In this document: in pieces, positions 1-5,058 of the stretch
Position numbering within the stretch: position 1 is the stretch's first letter
Layout: every line of letters starts with the position of its first letter
Assembly: GCA_022565015.1 (NCBI GenBank)
Contig: JADFKI010000230.1
Span: 1 to 6,044 of the forward strand
DNA: 6,044 nucleotides
Direction of reading: 5' to 3'
Source of the DNA: Chloroflexota bacterium
Lineage (GTDB): Bacteria > Chloroflexota > Dehalococcoidia > Lucifugimonadales > JADFKI01
The notes under the pieces: generated by a model
What the model was told of the DNA's origin: nothing
What the model saw: only the letters and a program-made list of their open reading frames with translations
Databases searched by the model: none
Made by a program: the position numbers and the translations under genes

Positions 1-29
1 TCCCCCGAGGCTATGGTTAGCTGTGCCAT
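1..29 (-). CDS. Possible start of a leftward gene running off the window
   Basis: On the minus strand an ATG at 29-27 is preceded by GGAG with a 6-nt spacer, a good Shine-Dalgarno arrangement. The frame stays open to the window edge and would begin MAQLTIASG. It has the same direction as the DinB-family and aldolase genes to its right. Nine residues are too few to identify a family. A plus-strand frame is also open from position 2 to a TGA at 110-112, so this edge could instead hold the tail of a rightward gene. The call rests only on the ribosome-binding site. Confidence 0.25.
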
Positions 30-179
30 ATGATGCTCCGTACTCTGAAAGTCACGAGATTGCGAACCGAACCGACGTTTACAGATGTAGACCGTGGGCG
101 TCCATAGGATGACGCCGAACTATGCTGATGGTATCGACGCTACAAACCATTGTCAATCATCCCATACAGGGACAGGTCT

Positions 180-225
180 GCACCTTGGGCTGTACTCCAT
201 TTCTACGGTACGGGGCCCAAGGTGC
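180..225 (-). terminator. Hairpin directly after the DinB-family stop codon
   Basis: GCACCTTGGGC (180-190) and GCCCAAGGTGC (215-225) form a perfect 11-bp inverted repeat. Inside it GTAC (192-195) can pair with GTAC (208-211), leaving a 12-nt loop. The stem begins at the first base after the DinB-family TAG. Its strength and position suit a transcript end or a 3' stabilising structure. No U-run follows on the minus strand, so it is not a canonical intrinsic terminator. Confidence 0.35.
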
Positions 226-750
226 CTAGATGGGCGAACCCTTCAGCCCCTGAAGCCCCCGAAGCACCCACATCTCGCCCAGGTGGCTGAATCCATGTGT
301 TAACAGGTTTTCCATCAAAACCTGCACGGCGGGTCTCTCGCCCATTGGCCTAACCGTGAATATATTCTCCAGGTCGCCATCGGTTATGGAGCTCAGGTAC
401 TCTTCAGTGGACTGCCAGACAGCCCGCATGTAGGGCAAGAACTCCTCCGCAGAGGGAAGGCGGAGCGCAGCGGCATCCTCCGGGCTCATACCCGTCCCCT
501 GGGCCACGCGGTCAAGGCCGAACCGCTCGTCCCAGCCCTGCTCCAGCCACACCGTTGTCCTACGGTTTTGCAGGACAAAGCGGATCAGGTTATCCTCCGT
601 ACGCACGTAATGCCACAGAGAAAATGCAATGTGGTTGCAACCCTCCGATGGCCTCCAATGAAGCCGCTCTGGAGTCAGGTCTTGCGTGGCACCTTCCAGG
701 CTTTCGTGCAGACGCTCGAAATGGGGACCAAGCAGCTCGACTACGGTCAT
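226..750 (-). CDS. DinB-family (YfiT-like) putative metal-dependent protein
   Basis: This 174-residue protein has the size and layout of the DinB/YfiT four-helix-bundle superfamily, whose members bind a divalent metal through three His residues; several are thiol-dependent transferases. An N-terminal helix (about 5-25) is followed by NHIAFSLWHYVRTED (39-53), with candidate ligands H40 or H47. Near the C-terminus THGFSHLGEM (151-160) supplies the HxxxH pair H152/H156. No signal peptide or membrane segment is visible, so it is probably cytoplasmic. I chose the ATG at 750 because GGGAGGTG lies 5 nt upstream. The same frame stays open to a TTG at 903, but that extension (51 codons) contains the candidate promoter and matches nothing familiar. 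It lies downstream of the aldolase in the same direction with its own candidate promoter. The family is fairly secure; substrate and thiol partner are unknown. Confidence 0.85.
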   Translation of the reverse strand: MTVVELLGPHFERLHESLEGATQDLTPERLHWRPSEGCNHIAFSLWHYVRTEDNLIRFVLQNRRTTVWLEQGWDERFGLDRVAQGTGMSPEDAAALRLPSAEEFLPYMRAVWQSTEEYLSSITDGDLENIFTVRPMGERPAVQVLMENLLTHGFSHLGEMWVLRGLQGLKGSPI

Positions 751-755
751 CTGGA

Positions 756-763
756 CACCTCCC
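756..763 (-). promoter_or_regulatory. Shine-Dalgarno fixing the DinB-family start
   Basis: Minus-strand GGGAGGTG lies 5 nt upstream of the ATG at 750. It is near-complementary to the 16S rRNA tail and decides the start against the longer open frame that reaches 903. Confidence 0.75.
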
Positions 764-780
764 GCCTGGGCTGTTTTTGT

Positions 781-808
781 GTTATATAGGGGTCTCTCAA
801 GTATGAAG
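781..808 (-). promoter_or_regulatory. Candidate sigma-70 promoter of the DinB-family gene
   Basis: On the minus strand TATAAC (786-781, 5 of 6 to TATAAT) is preceded at 16 bp by TTCATA (808-803, 4 of 6 to TTGACA). Transcription would begin near 774, giving a leader of about 24 nt that just holds the Shine-Dalgarno. The position is convincing, the -35 box only moderate. Confidence 0.4.
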
Positions 809-906
809 TTGTACCCGTCCTCCGTCAAGAACGCCGCAAAGTACATGGAGCGAGTACGTGATGCATAGATGCCCAGGGGGGGATCGACCTGGTCATCTGA
901 CAAACG

Positions 907-926
907 GAGAATGAGCGCTCATACTC
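907..926. repeat. 20-bp near-perfect palindrome between the two leftward genes
   Basis: The core ATGAGCGCTCAT (911-922) is a perfect 12-bp palindrome. It is extended by GAG (907-909) and CTC (924-926) across one A/A mismatch (910/923), so 18 of 20 positions are symmetric. It lies about 100 bp past the aldolase stop and about 100 bp upstream of the candidate dinB-like promoter. The lack of a loop suits a dimeric DNA-binding protein site better than an RNA hairpin, and no T-run follows. Its role is not assignable from sequence. Confidence 0.45.
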
Positions 927-1027
927 GTCATCCGAAGAGGGGATCGCCGACAACACCAATAGCAAACCCGGTGAGTTTTCGCAATTTGTTCCCCGGAATC
1001 TACAGTTGCCTGTATGCCCCGCTTGGA

Positions 1028-1816
1028 CTAACGTCCCTCCAGGGCCTTCAGAATCTGCTCGCCCTCTCTCCTCCAGAAATTGAACAGGATTATTAGATCG
1101 GTGCCCACCGAGAAGTGTCTGACGCCCATGTCCAGGTACTCCTTTACCTGATCGGCAGAGCCTATCTCCGCCCGGGGCGGCACACCCATCCTGATGGCTG
1201 TGGTGAAGGTCTTCTTCTTGGCGGCCACAACCTCCGGATGGTCCGCCTCCGCCGGATGACCGATGTTCATCGAAAAATCCGACCCTCCCCACTGGACCAT
1301 CTCCACCCCTGGCTCCTCAAGAATCTCCTCCAGATTGTCCAGAGCCCCCTTCTTCTCAATCATGAAAACGAGGACCGTATCGGCTATGTTCTGAACGTAC
1401 TCAGGCGTTCCGCCATAACCCATGTAGGAGTTACGCCGGGTGGCCACCCCATACCGTCCGCCGTAGTCGGGATGGTCCGGCCTGGCGGCCTTGATGCACT
1501 CCCGCACCTCCTCGATATTCCGCACGTCGGTGAACAGGACGCTGCCGAAGCCGGCACCGATACCCCTCTGGGTGAGATATGGCATGAAGCTCTGGTCTAT
1601 CTTGATCATGCTGCCCATGTTGTACAGCTCTGCGGCGCGGCACAGGTTGTCCAGGTCGTGCAGGTCGAAGGGGCCGTACTCCGCCACGAACTCCACGTAG
1701 TCGTAAATTCCGGTGTGTCCCAGGGCCTCTACGATGGACGGCCACACGGTGTGGATATGAGTGCTGACCGTCGGCTTCCCGGCGTTCAGCTTTTCGCGGA
1801 GAATATTGGGTCTCAT
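1028..1816 (-). CDS. HpcH/HpaI aldolase / citrate lyase-like protein
   Basis: This 262-residue protein is full length for the HpcH/HpaI family, TIM-barrel enzymes that cleave or form C-C bonds in 2-keto acid aldols using a divalent metal. Family landmarks run in order: the barrel-start segment leading to VEFVAEYGPF (41-50), MIKID (70-74), GFGSVLFTDVRNIEEV (89-104), the metal-binding Glu in VFMIEKKGALDN (E154), GGSDFSMNIG with metal-binding Asp (D180), and the C-terminal GVRHFSVGTD (231-240). Against E. coli HpaI, from memory, the EH of the DGEH loop reads EY (Y47), the Asp of that loop reads Val (V44), and the catalytic Arg reads Lys (K72). Chemistry may therefore differ from HpaI. The ATG at 1816 has GGAGGT 7 nt upstream; a TTG at 1831 lies inside that site's region and is unlikely to be used. 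It is divergent from the flavin oxidoreductase gene. Fold confidence is high, substrate unknown. Confidence 0.88.
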   Translation of the reverse strand: MRPNILREKLNAGKPTVSTHIHTVWPSIVEALGHTGIYDYVEFVAEYGPFDLHDLDNLCRAAELYNMGSMIKIDQSFMPYLTQRGIGAGFGSVLFTDVRNIEEVRECIKAARPDHPDYGGRYGVATRRNSYMGYGGTPEYVQNIADTVLVFMIEKKGALDNLEEILEEPGVEMVQWGGSDFSMNIGHPAEADHPEVVAAKKKTFTTAIRMGVPPRAEIGSADQVKEYLDMGVRHFSVGTDLIILFNFWRREGEQILKALEGR

Positions 1817-1823
1817 GAATAAA

Positions 1824-1829
1824 ACCTCC
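1824..1829 (-). promoter_or_regulatory. Shine-Dalgarno fixing the aldolase start
   Basis: Minus-strand GGAGGT sits 7 nt upstream of the ATG at 1816. An upstream in-frame TTG at 1831-1829 overlaps this site, so starting there would leave no ribosome-binding site. This fixes the protein at 262 residues rather than 267. Confidence 0.75.
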
Positions 1830-1863
1830 AAAGGGTCGAGTTAGACAATTTATGGCGCCACCA

Positions 1864-1893
1864 ATTATATTTCAGGCTGGCGGATAAGACCAA
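1864..1893 (-). promoter_or_regulatory. Candidate sigma-70 promoter of the aldolase gene
   Basis: A perfect TATAAT lies at 1869-1864 on the minus strand. TTGGTC (1893-1888) is 18 bp upstream and matches the first three bases of TTGACA. The predicted start near 1857 gives a leader of about 40 nt. That leader opens with the 8-bp palindrome TGGCGCCA (1853-1860). The -10 is strong; the -35 is weak, which would fit activator- or repressor-dependent control. Confidence 0.5.
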
Positions 1894-1900
1894 CATTGGT
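1889..1900. promoter_or_regulatory. Operator-like 12-bp dyad over the aldolase -35
   Basis: ACCAACATTGGT has perfect 5-bp arms ACCAA/TTGGT around a 2-bp centre. It overlaps the -35 of the aldolase promoter in the 196-bp divergent control region. A dimeric regulator bound here could block or aid the leftward promoter and, from about 75 bp away, affect the rightward one. No regulator gene is in the window, so this is a positional inference. Confidence 0.35.
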
Positions 1901-1972
1901 ATTTTCAGCCTGTCCGTAGCCATCCGGATTCATCGTCGTACCGTAGCGAGAGTAGCAGCGAGGCCCGTCCTG

Positions 1973-1981
1973 TGGAATAAT
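1973..1981 (+). promoter_or_regulatory. Candidate extended -10 for the flavin oxidoreductase operon
   Basis: TGG followed at once by AATAAT (1976-1981, 5 of 6 to TATAAT) resembles an extended -10 (TGn plus hexamer). I see no good -35 at 16-18 bp upstream, which extended -10 promoters can lack. Transcription would start near 1988, about 25 nt ahead of the ATG at 2013. Confidence 0.3.
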
Positions 1982-2012
1982 AGTCGAAATTTCGCGTTGA
2001 AGAGTGTAACAG

Positions 2013-3053
2013 ATGAAGTTTGCCCTGCTTACTCACCTTCCATGGCCGGAGGGCGTCGATCCCAGGCGAATCGTCGAGTGCGCCATCGAGGAGATTCAGC
2101 TGGCGGAGGAGCTTGGTTTTTACAGCGCCTGGCTGACGGAGCATCACTTCTCTCGCTACGGGCTTGGCTCATCGCCCATGGTCCTGGTCAGCACGATGGC
2201 CGCCCACACAAAGACGATTCGTCTCGGCACCGCCGTCATCATCCCCAACCTGCATAGTCCGGTCAAGGTAGCCGAAGAGACGGCGTTGGTGGACCTGGTT
2301 AGCGGCGGCAGGCTCGACGTAGGCCTCGGCAGGGGGAGCGCGGACTACGAGTTCTTCGCCTATGACGTTGACCAGAACGAGAGCCAGGAGCGATTTCGGG
2401 AGTCCGTCGGCATGATAAAGGGCCTGTGGACCACTCAGGACTACTCCAGCGAGGGCCGCTTCTACAACGTGAGGCACGCCAACCTCGTTCCCCAACCATT
2501 GCAAAAGCCCCATCCGCCGATATACATCGCGGCCACCCGAACGCTCGCTACCCTGGAGTTCGCCGTGAGCGGAGGACATCCCATATTGATGGGACCGACG
2601 ATCGACACTGCGACGGCGTTGGAGTGGTGTCACGGCTATGAGGCGATGTCCGTGCAGGCTGGGCAGACCGCGCCAATGTCTCGCATTCCGTTCTTCCGCT
2701 ACTGCTACGTGGCCGAGACCGAGGAGCAGGCCCGCGAGGATACCAAGGCAGCGCTGCGCTGGTCCCTGGACATGATCGAGTGGCGGAAGATATTCAAGGA
2801 GGGCGGCGAGGTCAACCACCGTATCGAGGACTGGCGCAAGAGCCGTACCAGCACCCCGGAGTCACTGGACCACGTCTACGAGAAGCGGGCGGTCATCGGC
2901 ACGCCGGAGCAGTGCGTGGCCAAGATCAAAGAGCTTCGAGAGCATGGCATAGAGTACTTTGGCTGCAACTTCGCGTACGGCGGCATGGACCATGCCAAGC
3001 TGATGTGCTCCATGGAGCTCTTCGCTCGAGAGGTGATGCCGCACTTCACGTAG
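2013..3053 (+). CDS. LLM-class (luciferase-like) flavin-dependent oxidoreductase
   Basis: This 346-residue protein has the length of bacterial-luciferase-like monooxygenases, TIM-barrel enzymes that use reduced FMN or F420 supplied by a partner reductase. Landmarks are the beta-1 start MKFALLTHLPWPEG (1-14), WLTEHHF (40-46) with the family's EHH, GTAVIIPNLHSP (72-83), AEETALVDLVSGGRLDVGLGRG (87-108, the most conserved family stretch), QERFRE (125-130), the P-rich PQPLQKPHPPIYIAA (160-174), and VIGTPEQCVAKIKEL (294-308) near the C-terminus. It has no signal peptide. A weak GAAGAG Shine-Dalgarno lies 8 nt before the ATG. No flavin reductase is in the window, so reduced cofactor must come from elsewhere. 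It is the first gene rightward of the divergent control region and probably shares a transcript with the ThDP enzyme 120 bp downstream. The family is secure; whether it uses FMN or F420, and its substrate, are not. Confidence 0.93.
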   Translation: MKFALLTHLPWPEGVDPRRIVECAIEEIQLAEELGFYSAWLTEHHFSRYGLGSSPMVLVSTMAAHTKTIRLGTAVIIPNLHSPVKVAEETALVDLVSGGRLDVGLGRGSADYEFFAYDVDQNESQERFRESVGMIKGLWTTQDYSSEGRFYNVRHANLVPQPLQKPHPPIYIAATRTLATLEFAVSGGHPILMGPTIDTATALEWCHGYEAMSVQAGQTAPMSRIPFFRYCYVAETEEQAREDTKAALRWSLDMIEWRKIFKEGGEVNHRIEDWRKSRTSTPESLDHVYEKRAVIGTPEQCVAKIKELREHGIEYFGCNFAYGGMDHAKLMCSMELFAREVMPHFT

Positions 3054-3164
3054 CGAGTCGGGGCGTTAACCAAAGGGTCCGAATGACGTTTTGGCGAACG
3101 ACGAGCGCACGTGAAACGAATTCCAAGGAACCGGTAAGCCAAGAGGCAGAAAAACCAAAAAAGT

Positions 3165-3169
3165 GAGGG
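3165..3169 (+). promoter_or_regulatory. Shine-Dalgarno of the ThDP enzyme
   Basis: GAGGG lies 4 nt upstream of the ATG at 3174 and supports that start. The 120-bp gap before it (3054-3173) shows no convincing promoter or terminator, which favours cotranscription with the oxidoreductase. Confidence 0.6.
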
Positions 3170-3173
3170 ATAG

Positions 3174-4853
3174 ATGGCGGAAATGAAGGCAGGCCAGGCT
3201 GTTATCGAGCTGCTTCGCGCCGAGGGCGTCGAGTATATATTCGGACTGACTGGGCTCACGACCAACAGCATGGTCACCGAGACCTTCGGCAGGAAGGACA
3301 TCACTTTCATAGACGCTCGCCACGAGGAGGGCGCGGCCTTCATGGCGTACGGCTACGCACGTGCGTCGGGAAAGCCGGTGGTCTGCATGACGACGTCGGG
3401 ACCCGGCACCATCAATCTCGTCACGGGTATATCGCTCGCATACAAGGGCCGCGCGCCCGTGATCGTAATCGCCGGCGACACCGCCCAGGAGTACATTGGA
3501 CGCGACGGCGCGCAGGCCTTTGACCTGGTGAACATCTTCAAGCCGGTGACCAAGATGGCGGTCCAGGCGAATAAGACCGAGCGGGTGCCTCAGCTTATCC
3601 GGGAGGCGTTTCGCACGGCGCTGTGGGGAAAGCAGGGCCCTGTTCTACTGGACCTCCCCCGCGACCTCATTGACAACCAGACCATCTCTGACGATTTTCC
3701 CGCCCCCGATGCTTATAGGCCCGTAAACACCAGGGCGCAGGCAGATCCGGAAGCCATAAGGCAGGCCCTACGCCTCCTCTCCGAGGCGAGGCGGCCACTG
3801 ATTCTCGTGGGTGGAGGCGTCGTTGATTCGGGCGCGAGCGACGAGGCGGTGGAGCTCTCGGAGCATCTGGATATGGCCATGGTACCGTCTTATGGCCATC
3901 ACGACGCCGTTCCCAACAGCCACTCCAACTACGTGGGGCCGCCCGGCGGCCGTGGCTCCGGCGAGGCCGCGCAGGCCATCAACCGTGCCGACGTCATCCT
4001 GGCTTTCGGGACGCGAATGAACCAGCCGTCGACGTCCTGGGACTACAGCGTTATAAATCCGGAAACGAAGATAGTCCAGGTGGATATCGACCCCCAGGAG
4101 ATAGGCAGAAACTACCCGGTTGCCGTTGGAATCGTAGGGGATGCCAAGGCAGTCGGGGAGCAGCTGTTGGAGGTGCTCCGTAAGGAATTGCCGGAGGGCA
4201 GGGCGCTGCCGGAATGGAAGGCTGAGTTTCAGGGCCTCGCTCAGAAGAGACGTGCCCGATTGGCCGAGGAGCTGGGAATGTCCGCCGACCCCATGATGCC
4301 TCAGCAGGTCTACCCGGAGCTCAACAAGGTGCTGCCGACGGATTGCATGGTCACGATAGACGCGGGCGTAGCCCCCGGGCTTTCCTATGACCGCCTCAGC
4401 TTCGAGCATCCAAGGACGATGTTTAATTACGCAGGGCAGGGCGGTCTCGGCATGGGCTACAGCGTCGGGCTCGGAACGAAGCTTGGCCGTCCGGACAGGC
4501 CCGCTATCAGCATTCAGGGCGACGGCGGCTTTCTGTACACCTCGGGGGAGCTGAATACGGCGGTCCGCTGGAACATCCCGCTGGTGAGCATAGTGTTGAA
4601 CAACAGCTGCCACGGCGCGGAGAAGGCCCAGCAAAAGCGCCTCTTTAACGAACGCTACGTTGGCGTGGACCTAACGAACCCACGATTCGACAAGCTAGCG
4701 GAGGTATACGGCGCCAAAGGCTACTACGTCGAGCGGCCGGAGGATATCGGAGACGCGGTCAGCGAGGCATTGTCGCTGGATAGGCCCTGTGTCATCGAGA
4801 TCCCCGTTCAGGAGTATTTCCCGGAGCCCGCGCCGACGCCGGGAAAATCGTAG
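3174..4853 (+). CDS. ThDP-dependent enzyme, acetolactate synthase large-subunit-like
   Basis: This 559-residue protein has the complete three-domain ThDP-enzyme architecture of acetolactate synthase, glyoxylate carboligase, oxalyl-CoA decarboxylase and sulfoacetaldehyde acetyltransferase. The PYR domain (about 5-170) carries the cofactor-activating Glu in RHEEGAAFMAYGYARASGK (E51). The central domain (about 190-340) includes LILVGGGV (209-216) and KIVQVDIDP (299-307). The PP domain (about 375-545) has GQGGLGMGYSVGLG (421-434) and the metal/diphosphate motif GDG (449-451) to NN (476-477). The loop after NN reads SCHG instead of the Q-containing loop usual in acetolactate synthases. The segment GLTGLTT (24-30) also departs from the usual GxPGG. 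No regulatory small subunit lies nearby, so a catabolic decarboxylase or carboligase is likelier than valine/isoleucine synthesis. The C-terminus ends in a Pro-rich tail whose coding sequence recurs downstream. Substrate not determinable. Confidence 0.92.
   Translation: MAEMKAGQAVIELLRAEGVEYIFGLTGLTTNSMVTETFGRKDITFIDARHEEGAAFMAYGYARASGKPVVCMTTSGPGTINLVTGISLAYKGRAPVIVIAGDTAQEYIGRDGAQAFDLVNIFKPVTKMAVQANKTERVPQLIREAFRTALWGKQGPVLLDLPRDLIDNQTISDDFPAPDAYRPVNTRAQADPEAIRQALRLLSEARRPLILVGGGVVDSGASDEAVELSEHLDMAMVPSYGHHDAVPNSHSNYVGPPGGRGSGEAAQAINRADVILAFGTRMNQPSTSWDYSVINPETKIVQVDIDPQEIGRNYPVAVGIVGDAKAVGEQLLEVLRKELPEGRALPEWKAEFQGLAQKRRARLAEELGMSADPMMPQQVYPELNKVLPTDCMVTIDAGVAPGLSYDRLSFEHPRTMFNYAGQGGLGMGYSVGLGTKLGRPDRPAISIQGDGGFLYTSGELNTAVRWNIPLVSIVLNNSCHGAEKAQQKRLFNERYVGVDLTNPRFDKLAEVYGAKGYYVERPEDIGDAVSEALSLDRPCVIEIPVQEYFPEPAPTPGKS
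4806..4853 (+). repeat. Copy A of a 48-bp direct repeat (3' end of the ThDP gene)
   Basis: The last 48 bp of the ThDP gene, from GTT CAG to the stop TAG, recur at 4927-4974 with 42 of 48 identical positions and no gaps. Offset is 121 bp. Similarity may extend a little further on both sides (GATCC..GTTCA upstream; CGCT and ACxTG after the stop). Copy A is the functional, in-frame copy. Confidence 0.85.
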
Positions 4854-4898
4854 AAGCCGCTCCACCTGTGAGGGCCGTAACCAAAAGAACTGCAACCT

Positions 4899-4926
4899 CG
4901 TCATCCCGGCGAAAGCCGGGATCCAT
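4899..4926. repeat. REP-like palindromic element with GAAA tetraloop
   Basis: ATCCCGGC (4903-4910), GAAA (4911-4914) and GCCGGGAT (4915-4922) form a perfect 8-bp stem with a GNRA tetraloop. The left flank is CGTC and the right flank CCAT. The sequence matches the widely dispersed 'CGTCATTCCCGCGAAAGCGGGAATCCA' class seen in many bacterial genomes, here with compensated changes in the stem. In one frame it reads VIPAKAGIH, a peptide commonly seen when such repeats are translated. It lies between the two copies of the 48-bp repeat. It might stabilise the ThDP mRNA 3' end, but no T-run supports termination. Confidence 0.75.
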
Positions 4927-4974
4927 GTTCAAGAGTATTTCCCGCAGCCCGCACCGACGCCGAGTAGATCGTAG
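4927..4974 (+). pseudogene. Out-of-frame relic of the ThDP gene 3' end (copy B)
   Basis: This is copy B of the 48-bp repeat, starting right after the palindromic element. Translated in its own frame it gives VQEYFPQPAPTPSRS plus stop, against VQEYFPEPAPTPGKS plus stop in the real gene. The 121-bp offset is not a multiple of three, so it is out of frame with the ThDP gene. It has no start codon or ribosome-binding site of its own. Of the six differences, three are at third codon positions, two at first and one at second. It is either an internal duplication or the remnant of a second, paralogous ThDP gene. Confidence 0.7.
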
Positions 4975-5058
4975 GACGTCGCTATACGTGGTTATTGACC
5001 TCTGTCCTGAGGTTTCGGACTGATATCGGCATCGGCACCGTGAAGTGAAATTGAGCTT

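Noticed and set aside
60..90. tRNA-like GGTTCG motif on the minus strand
   Set aside because: The bases around it do not form acceptor, D or anticodon arms.
94..303. 69-codon plus-strand open frame
   Set aside because: It overlaps the 3' end of the DinB-family gene antisense, spans the hairpin at 180-225, has no Shine-Dalgarno, and has a composition unlike a protein.
751..903. N-terminal extension of the DinB-family frame to a TTG at 903
   Set aside because: The strong Shine-Dalgarno 5 nt before the ATG at 750, and a TATAAC box inside the extension, place the real start at 750. The extra 51 residues have no family resemblance.
1115..1822. 235-codon open frame opposite the aldolase gene
   Set aside because: It mirrors the coding strand of a clear HpcH/HpaI gene. 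Its translation is His/Leu/Arg-rich with no motif and no ribosome-binding site.
3768..4634. 288-codon minus-strand open frame inside the ThDP gene
   Set aside because: It is an antisense shadow of a conserved GC-rich gene; the sense frame carries every ThDP motif.
4998..5013. ACCTC/GAGGT hairpin as a terminator of the ThDP transcript
   Set aside because: The stem is only 5 bp with a 6-nt loop, and just a few Ts follow.
4995..5027. TTGACC as a -35 for the FkbM gene
   Set aside because: The -35 matches 5 of 6, but nothing better than 3 of 6 to TATAAT lies 16-18 bp downstream.
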